A DNA stretch of 64,000 nt from Plantago major (lineage: Eukaryota; Streptophyta; Magnoliopsida; Lamiales; Plantaginaceae), in assembly GCA_026545765.1 (NCBI GenBank), contig JAIFAC010000243.1, positions 1 through 64,000 of the forward strand. Direction: 5' to 3'. The translations under genes and the position numbers were made by a program. The notes beneath the pieces were generated by a model, which was not told where the DNA came from, made no database searches, and worked only from the letters and a program-made list of their open reading frames with translations. Shown piece by piece: positions 12,476 through 26,349 of the stretch. Position 1 is the first letter of the stretch; every line of letters begins with the position of its first letter.

Positions 12476-13423
12476 TATATTATTATTACCAATGTTGATA
12501 TACTCAAACTATCAGAAAACACACATCGGAATAAACACTTATGCGCATAGAATATTTTACGGATCTGGATTTGTACTTTAACTTTGATGTAACAATAATG
12601 TTGATTTCAATGTTGAGTCAACAGTTGGTGCAACGGCACTGACTCGCAAATAAACAAAATAATCAGAATGCAGAGGAAATTAAACTTGCATGCGAAATCG
12701 GCTGAGCCCATCGGTATGTTCACCCGCATAGCGCTCCACAGTTTAAGGGGCCCCAAATTTGGTATCATTTTACAATTAGAGTATTGAAAATATGAAAATA
12801 AAATTTTGTTATAAAGAGTTTTATGATTTTGCTTTAAATAAAACTTCAAGTGTTACACTTTTAAAGTGATATATTATGTATACTATTTTTAAGCAAAAAT
12901 ACTTTCAACATTATTTACGAAACATAATTTTTTTTGTTTAGTATACATAGTTATTTGGGGCCATTTTGAAATGTTTGCATTGGGCCTTAAAATTTTGGCA
13001 CGGCCCTACTTGCATGACATAACTATTTTCTACCAGGTATATGAATTCACCCACCGATTACAAAAATTAGATTCAAGACTTTCACAAGATGAAAACTTAA
13101 ATTGTCAAAACTAATCATCTTAATTAATAGTTTCACCTATTCTATGTTATTGATCTCGTCTAACCTAGATGACCGAGATCACACCCAATCCAACAATAGA
13201 ACAGGAAAGCATGATGTGTTGATATACTATTTCCTATCAAACTATCAAAAATGTATACAATTGGGGTTACTTACAGCCCGGTCTCTCGAAAATTTAATTG
13301 ATCGGAGGCAATACGAGTTTACTGTTTATATTAAGTTATGACTTCATAGGATTACATCGTTATATTAACTTCGCCTCTCTAAATTACAATATTGTATTAA
13401 CTCATGTTGTGTCTTCTTCTTCT

Positions 13424-13425
<2 letters not shown>

Positions 13426-13455
<30 letters not shown>
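13426..13455. repeat. Poly(T) tract
   Basis: A run of about 30 T after a TTC-rich stretch. The matching tract near 31975 is shorter, so its length varies between copies. Confidence 0.85.
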
Positions 13456-13456
<1 letters not shown>

Positions 13457-13863
13457 TGTAATATTTGATGAGAGTTTAGTAACACATAATATTATCCTTA
13501 CAATTAGAAGATGAGACGGGCTAGTGAGGTCTAGATGATTGGGCTAGTATCTCCGATGGGCTCAAAGAAACTGAAGTAGTCCAGTTAGATACAGGGCTCG
13601 ACGTTTACATTTAGTCTGGAAGGGATAAAATACATTATTTAAATTTTGTTTGAATTTTGTATCACCTGTAACTTGGATATACATATAGTATGGGTTATGT
13701 TGGTATAAACTCAATATTTTTTCTATATCTAGCCCTCATGAGTCAAGTTAATTAGAACAAGAAATAAAAAAAGTACTAGGAAGGGTCTGAAAGTAAGAAA
13801 TCAACGGATCAATGAGTTGTGTGTAATATGTCAATCATCAACTGAGGTTTGTGTGAAACTATC

Positions 13864-14426
13864 TGTGAAGTCGGTTAGCTTAAGGAAGTAATGGAACATG
13901 GTGTCTTGAAACAATATGTGAGGATAATGGATGTGTGGTGTTAGAGTGTCTTTGAGGTCACTTGGATATAACGAGAATTAATGTTGTGTGGTGTGGTGTA
14001 GTGAAAACCTGGAATAACCTTGAAGACACATGGCGATTAAATCGAATCTAACTTGGTTTTCTTTGCTTAGTGATCAAGAATTCGTTTCTTATTGGGTGGA
14101 ATTGAATCTTGCTAGGAAAAGGAATGTATGTTGATTTCTCTAGTATATATACACATGTAGGTACTAGAATAAATCGATGAGAACATAGAAGACGCATTGA
14201 GATTTCTTGAGAGAAACACGGTGAGGAATAGAGCGAGCTCGATATAGCTTGATAGGTTTGGTTGATTCCTTGTAAGCGCATTTTGGTTCTTGGTTAATAG
14301 AAATCTTGGTTATCCGTGGGCGTAGAAATTGCGAACGTTAAATCTTGTATTTGTGTTTATTTTCTTGCGTTTGTTTGTTGGTTGGTTTGGAGTTTGTTGG
14401 ATTGAATTGGGTTGATTTGATTAATA
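13864..14426 (+). repeat. 5' LTR of copia-1
   Basis: Starts TGTGAAG right after CTATC and ends TTAATA. It aligns with the LTR at 18524-19098 and with the solo LTR at 32225-32819. Confidence 0.82.
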
Positions 14427-17400
14427 ATGGCGTAATACGTGGAAGAATCAGCGGTATCTATTCATCAATGGCGTCTCAAAGTTCGACCTCGAACGTTGGA
14501 AGGAAAACAGGACTTTAGTGCATGGAAGAGAAGGATGGAGCTCTGTTAATGCGGCGAGGTGTGATCGATGCAGACGGAGGAGTTTGATAAAACCGTATAA
14601 ATCTTGATAAAAGCGTCGATAAAAACAAAGCGTCTGATTCTTTATTATTAGCTTTGGGAGATAATGTTCTTATTGAAATTGGTGATCTTTCATCGGCAAA
14701 AGCAATATGGGAGAAGCTAGAAGAATTGTACAACGACAAATCGATGCAAATAAAATCTATGCTGACAGCGACTATTTGCATTCAAGATGGTTGAAGGAAA
14801 ATCAATCATGAGTCGATTGGATTTGTTCAGAAGATGGTTGCACACTATGACAATCTGAAGCGATGAGAAGAACGAGGATGAGGAGCGAAACAAGGCGATT
14901 ATCTTGTTGAATTCACTCCTAGGTCTCTTGTTCCATTCGAGGATGCTTTGGTGTATGGGAGGACATAAGCATTGACAATGGAGGCTATTGAATGCATTAA
15001 GATCAAGGGGCGAGGATCGGGATGGTGTTCCTGACACTCGATCTTGGTGAAAGTCTTATGGTGAAACAATATCACAAGTTTTCACCAAGAAGAAGCAATA
15101 TCGGATCAAAAGCTCGATTATAACAAGGATGGCCTGAAACAAGGAAGTGTTATTATTGCGAAGCGAGGACACTTGAAGAAGGATTGTATGAGTCAAAAGG
15201 CGAGAAAGGCAAGGTGTGGCGACAACGAATACTAATTATAGCACAGACATTACAAACAAATCGAGAGCTTATCATCTGCGGAAGCTCTTGTTATTGAGGT
15301 ACTTCGATCACTCAAACTAGTCGATCAATTGAATGGGTTATGGATTAATTTGTTCATTTCATGACACCTATTAGAGAATGGTTTTCAACTTTTGAACATA
15401 GAAGCGTGGATCGGTTGTTCTTGGTGATGATAGACCATGCATAATAAAGGGTATGGGAGCAGTGAGGATTGAGATGTTTGATGGAGTGGTAAGGATTTGC
15501 TTAATGTGAGATATGTACCACACTTGAAGAGAAACTTGATGTCTTTAGGATTGATGGATACTAAGGGTTACAAGTATTCAAGTGAGAATGGTGTCCTTGG
15601 TCGAAGGGTGATAAGATGGTCATGAGGCTCTTAAAAGGAGAGAATTGTATTATCTACAAGGTGAAGCTAGCGGTGAAGTTTCCGATGTCTGATGCAGGAA
15701 CACCCAGCGATTCGACAACACCGTTCTATGGCATAGAAGACTAGCACATGTTGGAGAGAAAGGTCTTATGGATTTATCTAAGAAGGGACTCTTAGGTGGA
15801 GACAAGATACATAAGATGGAACTTTGTGAGCTACGTGTGTTAGGAAGTCGAAGAACGATTATGGTGTTGGAAACACACCACAGGACATACTTGAGTATGT
15901 GCATACTGATTTATGGGGAATGGCGAGAACCAATACTAGGAATGGAGGTAGATATTTTATGTCCATCATTGATGATCTGTCGAGGAAAGTGTGGGTGTTT
16001 GTATTGAAGTCCAAGGATGAGACTTTCATGAAATTCAAGGAATGGCTTGTGGAGATGGAGAATCAAGCGAACAAGAAGCTCGAGGTGATCGAGGCGATAA
16101 TGGGCTAGAATTCTTGTCTAATGAATTCAATACTTTACGTGTTGGGAAGGGCATCTTGAGACCTGAAGTCGATCCTGAAATCCTGACATAATGGAGTAGT
16201 TGAAAGGATGAATAGAACAATCCTAGAAAGAGTGAGGTGCATGCTTCTTGGATCGGGTTTGTCAAAAGTTTTGGGAGAGGCGTACTACGGCTGACACATC
16301 TTATTAACCTATGTCCATCATCGACTATTGATTTCAAGACACTGAATAAGTTTGGAAAGGTACTCATTGACTACTCATATCTCAAAGTATTTGGATGCTT
16401 AGCTTATGCTCATGTTAAGCAAGATAAGTTGGAGACTAGATAGTAAAGTGCTTGTTTCTTGGTTATCGAAAGGGAGTTAAGGGATATAAACTACGGTGCT
16501 TAGAACCGGGGTAAATAGATGCATCATCGGAGGATGTGACTTTCCATGAAAATGTGATGCCATTATTGAGGAATCTTGGCGGTGTTGAGAGAACACTTTC
16601 GGTCGGTGGAACTGTCGAAGATGGTGTGTCGGGAACACTTGAATCTTTGGTGTGGTGATAACTAACACGGTTTAGCGACCATGGTGTTACGACACCTTTG
16701 CATCTTTGAATCTCGAAATCTTGACATGATCGGTGGATCTGAATCGAATAATCGGTGGAGAGGCATGTGATCGGAAGAAGGGCGTGATAGAGATCATTAA
16801 TCCGGATGATGTTGTGGATTATCAACTCATCGGAGATAGAGAACGAGTTAGAACCTCTCTGCGGATCTAGATATGGTATTTTTTGCGAATATTGCGAGGA
16901 TATTGATTGTTATGAGCATGAGAACTATCGAAGAGCTATAAGTTGCTCGAGAAGAATAGTTGGTGCATTGCTATACAACAAGAACTCTTGTCACTTGAAA
17001 AGAATCATACATGGGATATTGTAGCTATACCTAAAGGAAAGAAGCTTGGGTTGTAAGTGGATCTTTAAGAAGAAATTTTGGTGATGGTGAGTAAAGGTGA
17101 AATACAAAGCCGGACTAGTTGCTAGAGGTTTCACACAAAGAGAGGGTATTGACAATGAGATCTTTTCTCGGTGGTGAAACATAGCTCAATCAGGATCTTG
17201 ATTGCTATGGTAGCTCAATTTAAGCTACACTTACATCAGATGGATGTTACTACTGCATTCTTGCATGGGAAGCTGGATGAAGAGATTTACATGAGGATAC
17301 CTGAGGGTCTTGAGGTAGATGACAAGGAGCACAAGGCTTGTTTATTGTTGAGATCACTATATGGTCTTAAGCGAGTCCAAGGCAATGGTATAGAAGATTT

Positions 17401-18523
17401 TACAAGTTTATGTTGAGTCACAAGTTCAGGCGGTGTGACTACGACACCTGTGTTTACTTCTATGGTGAGAATGTCGAAGACATGATATATTTGCTTATTT
17501 ATGTGGATGACATGCTTATAGCAAGCAAGCATATGAAAGGAATCACTCATGTGAAGAATTTCTTGAAGTGCGAATTTGAGATGAAAGACTTGGGAATAGC
17601 TAAGAGGATCTTGTGCATTGATATTATTCATGGAAGTGATGGAAAGATCATTATGAATCAAAGTGCTTACTTGGAGAAGGTGTTAAGGAGATTTAACATG
17701 CACAAATCCAAGCATGTTGCAACACCTCTGGTCTCGATTCAAGTTATCTAAGAAGTCTTGTCCTATCTTGATGAAGAGAAGAGGTGTATGGAGAACACAT
17801 CGTATGCTAATGCTATAGAATTGATTATGTATTCCATGGTATGTTGCGGGCGGATTTGGCTCATGCAATGAGCTCGATGGCGATTATATGGATAATCTGG
17901 CAAGGACCATTGGGAGGCGATTAAGTGGTACTCGGTATATTGGTGGTTCGATTAGGTGGGATTGGTGTTTGAGCAACACCAGACGAGGAATGATGCTTGA
18001 TTGGGTATGTCGACTCGGATTATCTTGCAAACTTGGATCTGAGGAAGTCTTTAGCGGATATGTATTCACATTATTTGGTACAACGATGAGTTGGAAATCT
18101 ACTCATCAACTTTGTGGTTGCATTATCAACTTCTGAGGAGAATTTATAGCCATGATGGAAGCTGTGAAAGAAGCTATTTGGCTCGAGGAATTGCAGGGCG
18201 ATTCGATTGTTGCAAACACGGTGACTATATTCTCGATAGTCAAAGTGCAATTCATTTGTCAAAACATCAAACTTACTATGAGGTCCAAACACATTGATAT
18301 AAAGTTTCACTTTGTTAGAGATGAAGTTGAGAAGGGTACTATCAAGATTGAGAAGATCATGAGATGTTAATCCGTGATGGATTTACTAAGTCAATTTACG
18401 TGATGAAGTTTGGATCGTGTCTAAGTTCTATCAAGTTGATGGAAGGAAGGGTTGTCCTAACTCTAGGGACATGAATGGTGTGGTATACTATAGTTACATT
18501 AATATGAAGCTAAGGTGGAGAAT

Positions 18524-19098
18524 TGTGAAGGTTAGCTTAATATTAAAGGAAGTAATGGAACATGGTGTCTTGAAAACTCTGATGACAAGGATAATGGATG
18601 TGTGGTGATAGAGTGTCTTGAGGACACTTGAATATAACTTGAGAATTAATCTTTGTGTGGTGTGGTGTGGCGAAAAACACGAAGACAAGGCGGTTAGAAG
18701 TCGAATCTAACTTAGTTTTCGTTTGTAGTGATCAAGAATTCGTTTCTTATTGGGAGTGGAATTCGAATCTTGCTAGGAAAAGGAATGTATGTTGATTTCT
18801 CTAGTATATATACACATGTAGGTACTAGAATAAATCGATGAGAACATGGAGAGAACACATTTAGATTTCTTGAGAGAAACACGGTGAGGAATAGAGAGCG
18901 GACTCGATATAGCTTGATAGGTTTGGTTGATTCCTTGTAAATTACGTTTTGGTTCTTGGTTAATAGAAATCTTGGTTATCCCGTGGACGTAGACAATTGT
19001 CGAACCACGTTAAATCTTGTATTTGTGTTTATTTTCTTGCGTTTGTTTGTTGGTTGGTTTGGAGTTTATTGGATTGAATTGTGTTGATTTGATTAATA
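18524..19098 (+). repeat. 3' LTR of copia-1
   Basis: Begins TGTGAAGG directly after the polypurine tract and ends TTAATA before the CTATC target duplication. It keeps an AATATTAAAG segment that the 5' LTR lacks. Confidence 0.82.
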
Positions 19099-19395
19099 CT
19101 ATCCATTCCACTGTTTGCTTTTGGTTTTGGTTCCTGCAAAATTAGCTAATTCACAACAGAGACATTAAAGTAGTCCAATCTGCATGGTGAACAAATATTT
19201 ATCCCAACATGTTGTAGCAAATTTCATCTTTGCTTTTGCTCATGGCATCTTCTAAAGTAGTACTAAAATATTCCAAACAATTTGTTGAAAATAGTCGTTC
19301 AACAACTCTCTGTAGTCTGGACTCTGTAGTAGAATAAATTACTATCTGCACAAGGCCTTTCCTTAATTTCCCAATACTCTCTGTAACAATATACA
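19099..19395 (+). promoter_or_regulatory. Putative promoter of the type B P450
   Basis: Matches 32820-33068, the upstream region of the other type B exon 1, except that the latter lacks about 50 bases near 19280-19335. The copia-1 LTR ends about 300 bp before the ATG, so it has displaced the more distal promoter. Confidence 0.45.
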
Positions 19396-21091
19396 ATGGA
19401 GATCAACACTACTGATGCACTATTAGCCTTAGCATCAATAGTTGCATTAGCCTTCATCTCCAAGCTGATTTCCAAAACCCGAAAACTACCACCAGGTCCG
19501 AAACCATGGCCTATAATTGGCAACCTGAACCTCATCGGTCCCAACCAGCACCGATCTTTTCACTTGCTATCCCAGAAATATGGTGACATTATGCTACAGA
19601 AATTCGGTAAAGTTCCAGTTGTGGTCATATCATCTCCGGAAATGGCAAAACATGTCCTCAAAACGCATGACAAGTTATTCTCCTCTCGGCTTCCTCTCAC
19701 GTGTGGTAAGTACATAAACTACGACTACTCTAACGTGTTATGGGCACAACCAGGGCCATACTGGCGACAGGCGCGGAGAATTTTGATGTCTGAGATGCTA
19801 ACATCGAATAAACTCGAATTCTATGAGCATATTCGCATTGAGGAAACTCGTAATTTTCTCTCTTGGCTACAGGCGGTGTCAGGGAAACCTGTCATATTAC
19901 AGGACTACATAACACACTATTCTACCTGCATCATGGCTCAGACTGTATTTGGTGACAGGCAATTTTGTGAATCGAAGAACAAGAAAGCAGTGGCGAATCT
20001 AGACGAACTGCAGGGATTGATTGACGAGTGGTTTCTGCTCACTGGAGCATTTTGTGTTGGTGACTGGATTCCATGGCTGGGGTTTCTTGATCTACAAGGA
20101 TTAGTTAAGAAAATGAAGGCTTTTTTGAAGAAATTCGATAAGTTTATCGATTGTTTGATTTATGATCACCTTGCTAACAGGGCCAGAAATGATGAGTTTG
20201 TCCCACAAGATGTGCTGGACAGTTTTCTCCAGCTAGCTGAGGACCCTAATCTTGAAGTCCAACTCACTCGAGATCACATGAAAGGATTAATACAGGTAAT
20301 AAATCCTGAACCACTCACAGTATTCACTTAAATGCCACTTTAATTAGGTTATGTTTCATTGTCATGTTACAGTAGGGTAAACTGGTAATCCGTATTCCAG
20401 CTGCAGGTTACTGGTTTATGTCCAATTAAATCGGCTATCAGGGGTTGTGTAAAAACCCTTTGACAGTATCTGAAATTTCTGTAAAATTTAAATTAATTCT
20501 TTTCGGATGTTCCAGGACCTGGTAACTGGAGGCACAGATACCTCAGGTTGTGCTATTGAATGGGCAATTCATGAGATGTGTAAGCACCCACATGTAATCG
20601 AGAAGGCGAAAGAAGAGCTTGATAGAGTTATCGGAAGAAAAAGATCGGTGACAGAGAGCGACTTGTCTCAGTTACCTTATTTAGAGGCCATTATCATGGA
20701 GTCGTTCAGGTTACATCCGCCTTCCCCAGTTTTAACCCCACAATACAGCTCTGAAGACTGTAATGTGGCAGGATCTGACATACCAAAGGAGCGACTTTCT
20801 TGGTCAGCGCTTGGGCGTTGGAAGGAATCAATCACATGGGATTCTCCTGAAGAATTCTTGCCAGAAGCGATTTTGGGCAAAGAAATTGACCTGGCAAGCA
20901 ATTTTACGCTCCTGCCATTTGGATTTGGTAGAAGGATGTGCCCTGTTTACAAGTTCGGACTTAATGTTGTTCGAACTACGCTGGCTAATTTGGTTCGTGG
21001 ATTCGACTGGAAACTGCCTGTGGGCGTGGCGCGGAAGGCGTATGTATGGAGGAACAATGTCGACTCACTATGCATCCGACAGTGCCGATTG

Positions 21092-21656
21092 TGTTGGTTT
21101 TAGTTGAATGATTATCAATTTGAAGAAATATTATGTGGGCGGCTGAGATCGGTGAGGAGTGATCAGCGGTTGAGATTAAACAAGCAGTTAAAAGGAGGAA
21201 AATTGGTTTATTAACTAATTTTCTGACAGCTAACTTATTTGATCGATTACAGTTGATTGGAGGCTTCATATAAGTTGTTTTCAGTTGCAGAATCAGTGAG
21301 AGATGATCATCAACACCATTCACTTGTCAATTTCTGAGTTTTCATTACTTGTTGAGAGAGATTGATGTAAAGAGTGAGTTAGTATAGAAGAGATCAATTG
21401 TTATTTCGATTCTTGTAAAGAAAGATTGAATCTTGTAATTCTCGAGGATTTATCCTCGATAGTGAAATCGAGTAAATGGTCCGTGCCGTAGATCAATTTG
21501 GATCGAAACACGTTAAATCTCTGTTTTCTTTCATTTTCTGCAAGTTTCTGCATTTCAGTTTCTTTTACGTTTTATTCAAGTGGTTGCGACGATTGTTCTT
21601 GTTTAGCGGCGTTTGTTCTTACGTAACTCGCTTGTTCATTAAACAAATCCACAACA
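21092..21656 (+). repeat. 5' LTR of copia-2
   Basis: TGTTGGTTTTAG start and CCACAACA end. Nearly identical to the 3' LTR; differences include a missing segment in the TTTTCTGC region and several CAG/CTG versus CG sites. Confidence 0.9.
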
Positions 21657-24600
21657 AGTGGAGCCGTCTGTGGGAAAGTGAGGTAGAATCGTTGGTTTAC
21701 TGCTGTAACTTGCATCAATGGCGACTTCTCGATTTGAAATCGGCCAGCGAAGAAAGAGTGACTTGATGCATGGAAGGTGAAGATAAGCGGTGCTTGTATA
21801 GCAAGGAGTAATTGAGGCTATTACTGAAACATTCCTGAATACATAGCGCCATTGAGAAGGCTCAAATCATTGAAGGCTCACAGTGCTTTGATCTTAGCCA
21901 TGGGAGACAATGCTCTAAGGGAGGTTGGTGAATTAACAACTGCAAAGTTGATTTGGGATAAACTGGAAGCATTATTCAATGCCAAATCTGCTGCAAATAA
22001 GATCTTTATAGCGAGGATTGTTCTCATTCAGGATGGTGGAAGAAAGATCAATTATCACTCAACTAGAGGAGTTCAAGAAGATTGTCAATCGCATGATAAT
22101 CTTGAGGCGAAGTTGAAAGCAGGATGAAGAGTGAAGATAAAGCAATCTTGTTGCTTAGCTCTTTACCTAAGTCTCTTGGCCCATTCAAGGATGCCTTTGG
22201 TTTATGGAAGAAGCAGTCTATCAATGGATGTGATAGAATCTGCACTTAGACCAAGAGAGCTTGAGCTTGCATACGGTACAAAGTCCTCAACCACAAGAGA
22301 AGGGCTGAATGTGAAGTTTCAACAACAAAAGAACCAGTCTAAATGGAAGAATAGAGATGATAAGAAGAGAAACATGAGAAACACACCTGATGCAGTGGAA
22401 AAGAGGAAGTGCTATCATTGCCACAAGCAAGGACATCTAAAGAAAGATTGCCCCACATACAAGAGGAATCAATCAGGTCCAATCCCTCACAATTTTCAAA
22501 CTAACACTCATAAATAATCCACATGGCTGGTAGTGACTATGATAGTCTTGATGCTCTATGTATGGCGATCATAGTGTTATGCATGTGTGGATTATGGATT
22601 CTGGCTGCTCTTTTCACATGTGTTATATTAAAGAATGGTTTAGTGATCTGAAGTATAAAAATGCTAGAAATGTGTTGTTAGGAGATGACTTTCCCCATAA
22701 AGTTAAGGGGACTGGTAGTATGAAAATTAAACTGCATGATGGGATAATTAGAGTGCTTAGTGATGTGAAGTATATACCTAGTCTTAAGAGAAATCTGATC
22801 TCGCTAGGTAAGCTAGATTCCATGGGATACTCTTTTGGTTCTGTAAATGGCATTTTGCAGGTGAAAAATGGTGACAAGGTGCTACTGCAAGGTCACAAAT
22901 GCCATGAACTATACTATACGCAAGGCACAACAATCACGGTGAATGCAAATGTGATCTCGATAGCTCAAACTAGATATGATAAATAATATTAATAAAGAAT
23001 TTCACCACCAACAAAGCGGCATAACGGTGGCTCATCTTAGTGAAAAGGGACTAAGAGAACTTGCAAAGCAAGGTTCTTTGAGTAAAGATAACATCACAAA
23101 GCTAAACACATGAGATGCATAATGGGAAAAGCTCATAAAATAAGTATGGGAACTGGTCAGCACATCACCAAGGCACCATTGAATTATATTCATTTTGACT
23201 TGTGGGGGCCTGCAAGAACAACAACTATAGGAGGAGGGAGATACTTTATGTCAATTATTGATGATTTCTCCAGGAAGGTGTGGATCTACATACTTAAGAG
23301 CAAAGATGAAGCTTTTCACAGATTTAAAGATTGGATCAATGCATGAAGTAGAGAATCGGTCGGTGTAATAAAACATCGAGGCCGATAATGGGCTTGAGTA
23401 TTTGTCTATTGAATTGATGAGTATTGTGCAAAGAAAGGAATCATCGGACATAGAACCATTCTGGCACACCACAGCGAATGGAGTGGTGAAAGGATGAATA
23501 GAACTCTATTAGAGAGGGTGAGGTGTATGATACTTAGCTCAGGAGTTTCTAAATCACTATGGGGGGAAGCAATTAACACATCTTGTTTCCTCATCAATAG
23601 AAGTCCATCTGCACCATTAAATTTTAAAACTCCAGAAGAAATATGGTGGGAAGGCTTTGATTTATCAAATCTAAAGGTATTTGGGTCTTGCAATGGCACG
23701 TGTGAAGGGGACAAACTAGAGACCAGACAATTAAATGCATTTTTAAGGATACCCCAAGGGAGTTAAAGGTTACAAACTACGGTGTATTGAACGAACAACG
23801 AAAATGTCTTTTGGTAGAGATGTAACCTTTAATGAGCCATATGCCACTAAAGAGAAATTTACTACTCATGAGGCAATTCGGGGAGATAGAAATGGTGAAA
23901 CCACTTGAGAACATTGATGAGAATGAAGGAGTTAGCATTGAGGTGGAGCCTATGATCAATCAACGGTGAATGATCATAATCGGAAGAAGATGAATACATA
24001 ATACATCAGAATCATGAAAATCTGGATGACAATGACATATCGGAACAACGGTTGAGACTACGCTAATGAAGATTATCAACTCTCCGAGATAGGGTGAGGA
24101 GAACACACGACTCCTAATATGTATGATTTTGGAAGAGCTTCAAGGGCTTACATGGTGTCATATGCCCTAATTAATTTGAGGAGGTTGTATCTGGGAACCC
24201 GACAACTTACGGAGAGGCGACAACATGTTACGAGAAAGGAAAATGGATTGAAGCTATTTGAAAGAGCTAAATTCATTAAATAAAAATCACACATGGGATA
24301 TTGTTTCTATACCAAATAGGCATAAAGCGGTGGGATGTAAATGGATCTTCAAGAGAAAGATTGAAGTTGCAAATGGAATCAAATCGGATATAAGGCCGGG
24401 CTTGTTGCAAAGGGCTTTACACAAAGAGAAGGTGTTGACTATAATGAAATTTTCTCACATAGTAAAGCACACTTCTATCAGTTATTACTTGCATTAGTGA
24501 CTCGAATGGTATGTTTCTTCATCGACTTGATGTTAAAGCGCATTCTTGCATGGAAACTAAAAGAGACTATTTATATGCAACTACGAGGAATTTGGGCTGA

Positions 24601-25785
24601 AATATAGATCAAACAAGGCTTGCTTCTTGAGAAAATCTCTATATGATGCAAACAAAGCCCAGACAATGGTACATGAGATTTGATCAATACATCACTTCAA
24701 TTGGTTTCGGAGAAGCGATTATGATAAATGTGTATATTTGTCGGGAATTCTAAATGGGATCACTTACATTCTTGTATGTTGATGATATGCTAATAGCTAG
24801 CAAGACCATGTCGATTTGAGAGCACTAAAAGAGAAATTATATTGAGTTTGAGATGAAGAATTTGGGAGATGCAAAGAGAATACTAGGAATGGATATTGAG
24901 AGAAATAGATCACTTGATTCACTAGTTCTATCTCGAGTGACTATCTCGAAAGTGCTTATGAAATACAATATGCACAAGTCTAAGTGTGCATCTGTACCAA
25001 TTCAACACAGTGTAAAACTTTCTCGAGTCAAAATGCTATAGAAGCGGCGAAATCAAGTATATGAATACATTTCCATATGCTAGTCTTTGGGGAGTCTGAT
25101 GTATTCCATGGTTTCTTGTAGACAGATTTAGCCACGTAATGAGTGTAGTGGCGGGTTTATGGCGGGCGGGTAAACAACATTGGGAAGGCTGTGAAGTATC
25201 TGCGAGATACATTCAAGGAACAACGGATCTTGGTTTAATGTTCAAAGAAGGAATGATCACGATGCGACTTTAGTTGGTTATGTGGACTCAGATTTTGCGA
25301 CAAATATAGACCTGAAAGTCTCTAGCGGTTATGTCTTTACAATGTATGGAATTTGCAATCGGTTGGAAATCAAGCCGACAAAATGTAGTTGCTCTATCGA
25401 CTCTTGAAGAATTCATGGCATTATGAGCGATGAAGGAAGCCATCAGTTGCGAGGATTACTTGGTGAATTTGGAGTGAATCGAGTTGTGTTCCTATCTATT
25501 GTGATAATCAAGGAGCAATACAACTCACAAAACACCAAATGTTTCATGTGAGACCAAACATATAGACATCAGGCTGCATTTTGTTAGAGATGTAATTGCA
25601 CAAGGATCTGTGAAGATTTTGAAGATTGATACAGAAGATAACACTTCTGATTGCTTGACAAAGGCTGTGAGTGTACAGAAATTTGTCAAGTGTGTTGCAT
25701 TAATGGGAATGAAGAGAAGGGAATCAGCTCTAACTTAGGAGCTGGACATATGGATCAGATGAATCATTGAACTAAGGTGGAGAAT

Positions 25786-26349
25786 TGTTGGTTTTAGTTG
25801 AATGATTATCAATTTGAAGAAAGATTATGTGGACGACTGAGATCGAGTGAGGAGTGATCAACGGTTGAGATTAAGCAGCGATTAAAAGGAGGAAAATTGG
25901 TTTATTAATTAATTTTCTGACAGCTGGCTTATTTGATCGATTACAGTTGATTGGAGGCTTCATATAAGTTGTTTTCAGTTGCAGAATCAGTGAGAGATGA
26001 TCATCAACACAATTCACTTGTCAATTTCTGAGTTTTCATTACTTGTTGAGAGGGATTGATGTAAAGAGTGAGTTAGTATAGAGAAGAGATCAATTGTTAT
26101 TTCGATTCTTGTAAAGAAAGATTGAATCTTGTAATTTTCTGAGGGATTTATCCTATGATAGTGAAATCGAGTTAAATGCGGTCCGTGCGTAGATCAATTT
26201 GGATCGAAGCACGTTAAATCTCTGTTTTCTTTCGTTTTCTGCATTTCAGTTTCTTTTGCAACGTTTTATTCAAGTGGTTGCGACGATTGTTCTTGTTTAG
26301 CGACGTTTGTTCTTCGTAACTCGCTTGTTCGTTAAACAAATCCACAACA
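25786..26349 (+). repeat. 3' LTR of copia-2
   Basis: Begins TGTTGGTTTTAG after the polypurine tract and ends CCACAACA before the GATTG duplication and the remaining P450 codons. Confidence 0.9.

Larger units (their letters stand above)
10425..13863. repeat. Spacer duplicated at 29110-32224
   Basis: From about 10630 this AT-rich spacer aligns along its length with 29205-32224, including shared MITEs, and parts recur near 36420-36780. No gene was recognised; the short open frames are conserved only because the DNA is duplicated. The copies differ mainly by small indels, many at CTG/CAG sites. Confidence 0.8.
13864..19098 (+). mobile_element. Full-length Ty1/copia retrotransposon (copia-1)
   Basis: About 5.2 kb bounded by LTRs at 13864-14426 and 18524-19098 and by a 5-bp target duplication CTATC (13859-13863 and 19099-19103). 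A purine-rich tract (AAGGTGGAGAAT) directly precedes the 3' LTR. The LTRs begin TGTGAAG and end TTAATA, so TG...TA rather than TG...CA. Internal relics follow copia order: gag (LLLALGDNVL, about 14640), a CCHC-like knuckle (about 15150-15190), integrase with YFMSIIDDLSRKVW (about 15950), reverse transcriptase with YVDDML (about 17500), and RNase H with DSQSAIHLSK (about 18235). The frame is broken many times, often where CAG or CTG codons would be expected, so part of the decay may be base-calling error. Confidence 0.88.
21092..26349 (+). mobile_element. Full-length Ty1/copia retrotransposon (copia-2) inside a P450 exon
   Basis: 5,258 bp with LTRs at 21092-21656 and 25786-26349, a GATTG target duplication (21087-21091 and 26350-26354), TG...CA ends, and the purine tract AAGGTGGAGAAT just before the 3' LTR. 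Coding relics in order: gag with ALILAMGDNALREV (about 21880), a CCHC zinc knuckle CYHCHKQGHLKKDC (about 22412-22453), the aspartic protease site WIMDSG (about 22588), integrase with YFMSIIDDFSRKVW (about 23245), reverse transcriptase with a YVDDM site (about 24775) and RNase H ending in LRLHFVRD-like sequence (about 25570). Longer open stretches survive than in copia-1, so it is younger or less affected by base errors. The primer-binding region after the 5' LTR looks shortened. Confidence 0.92.
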
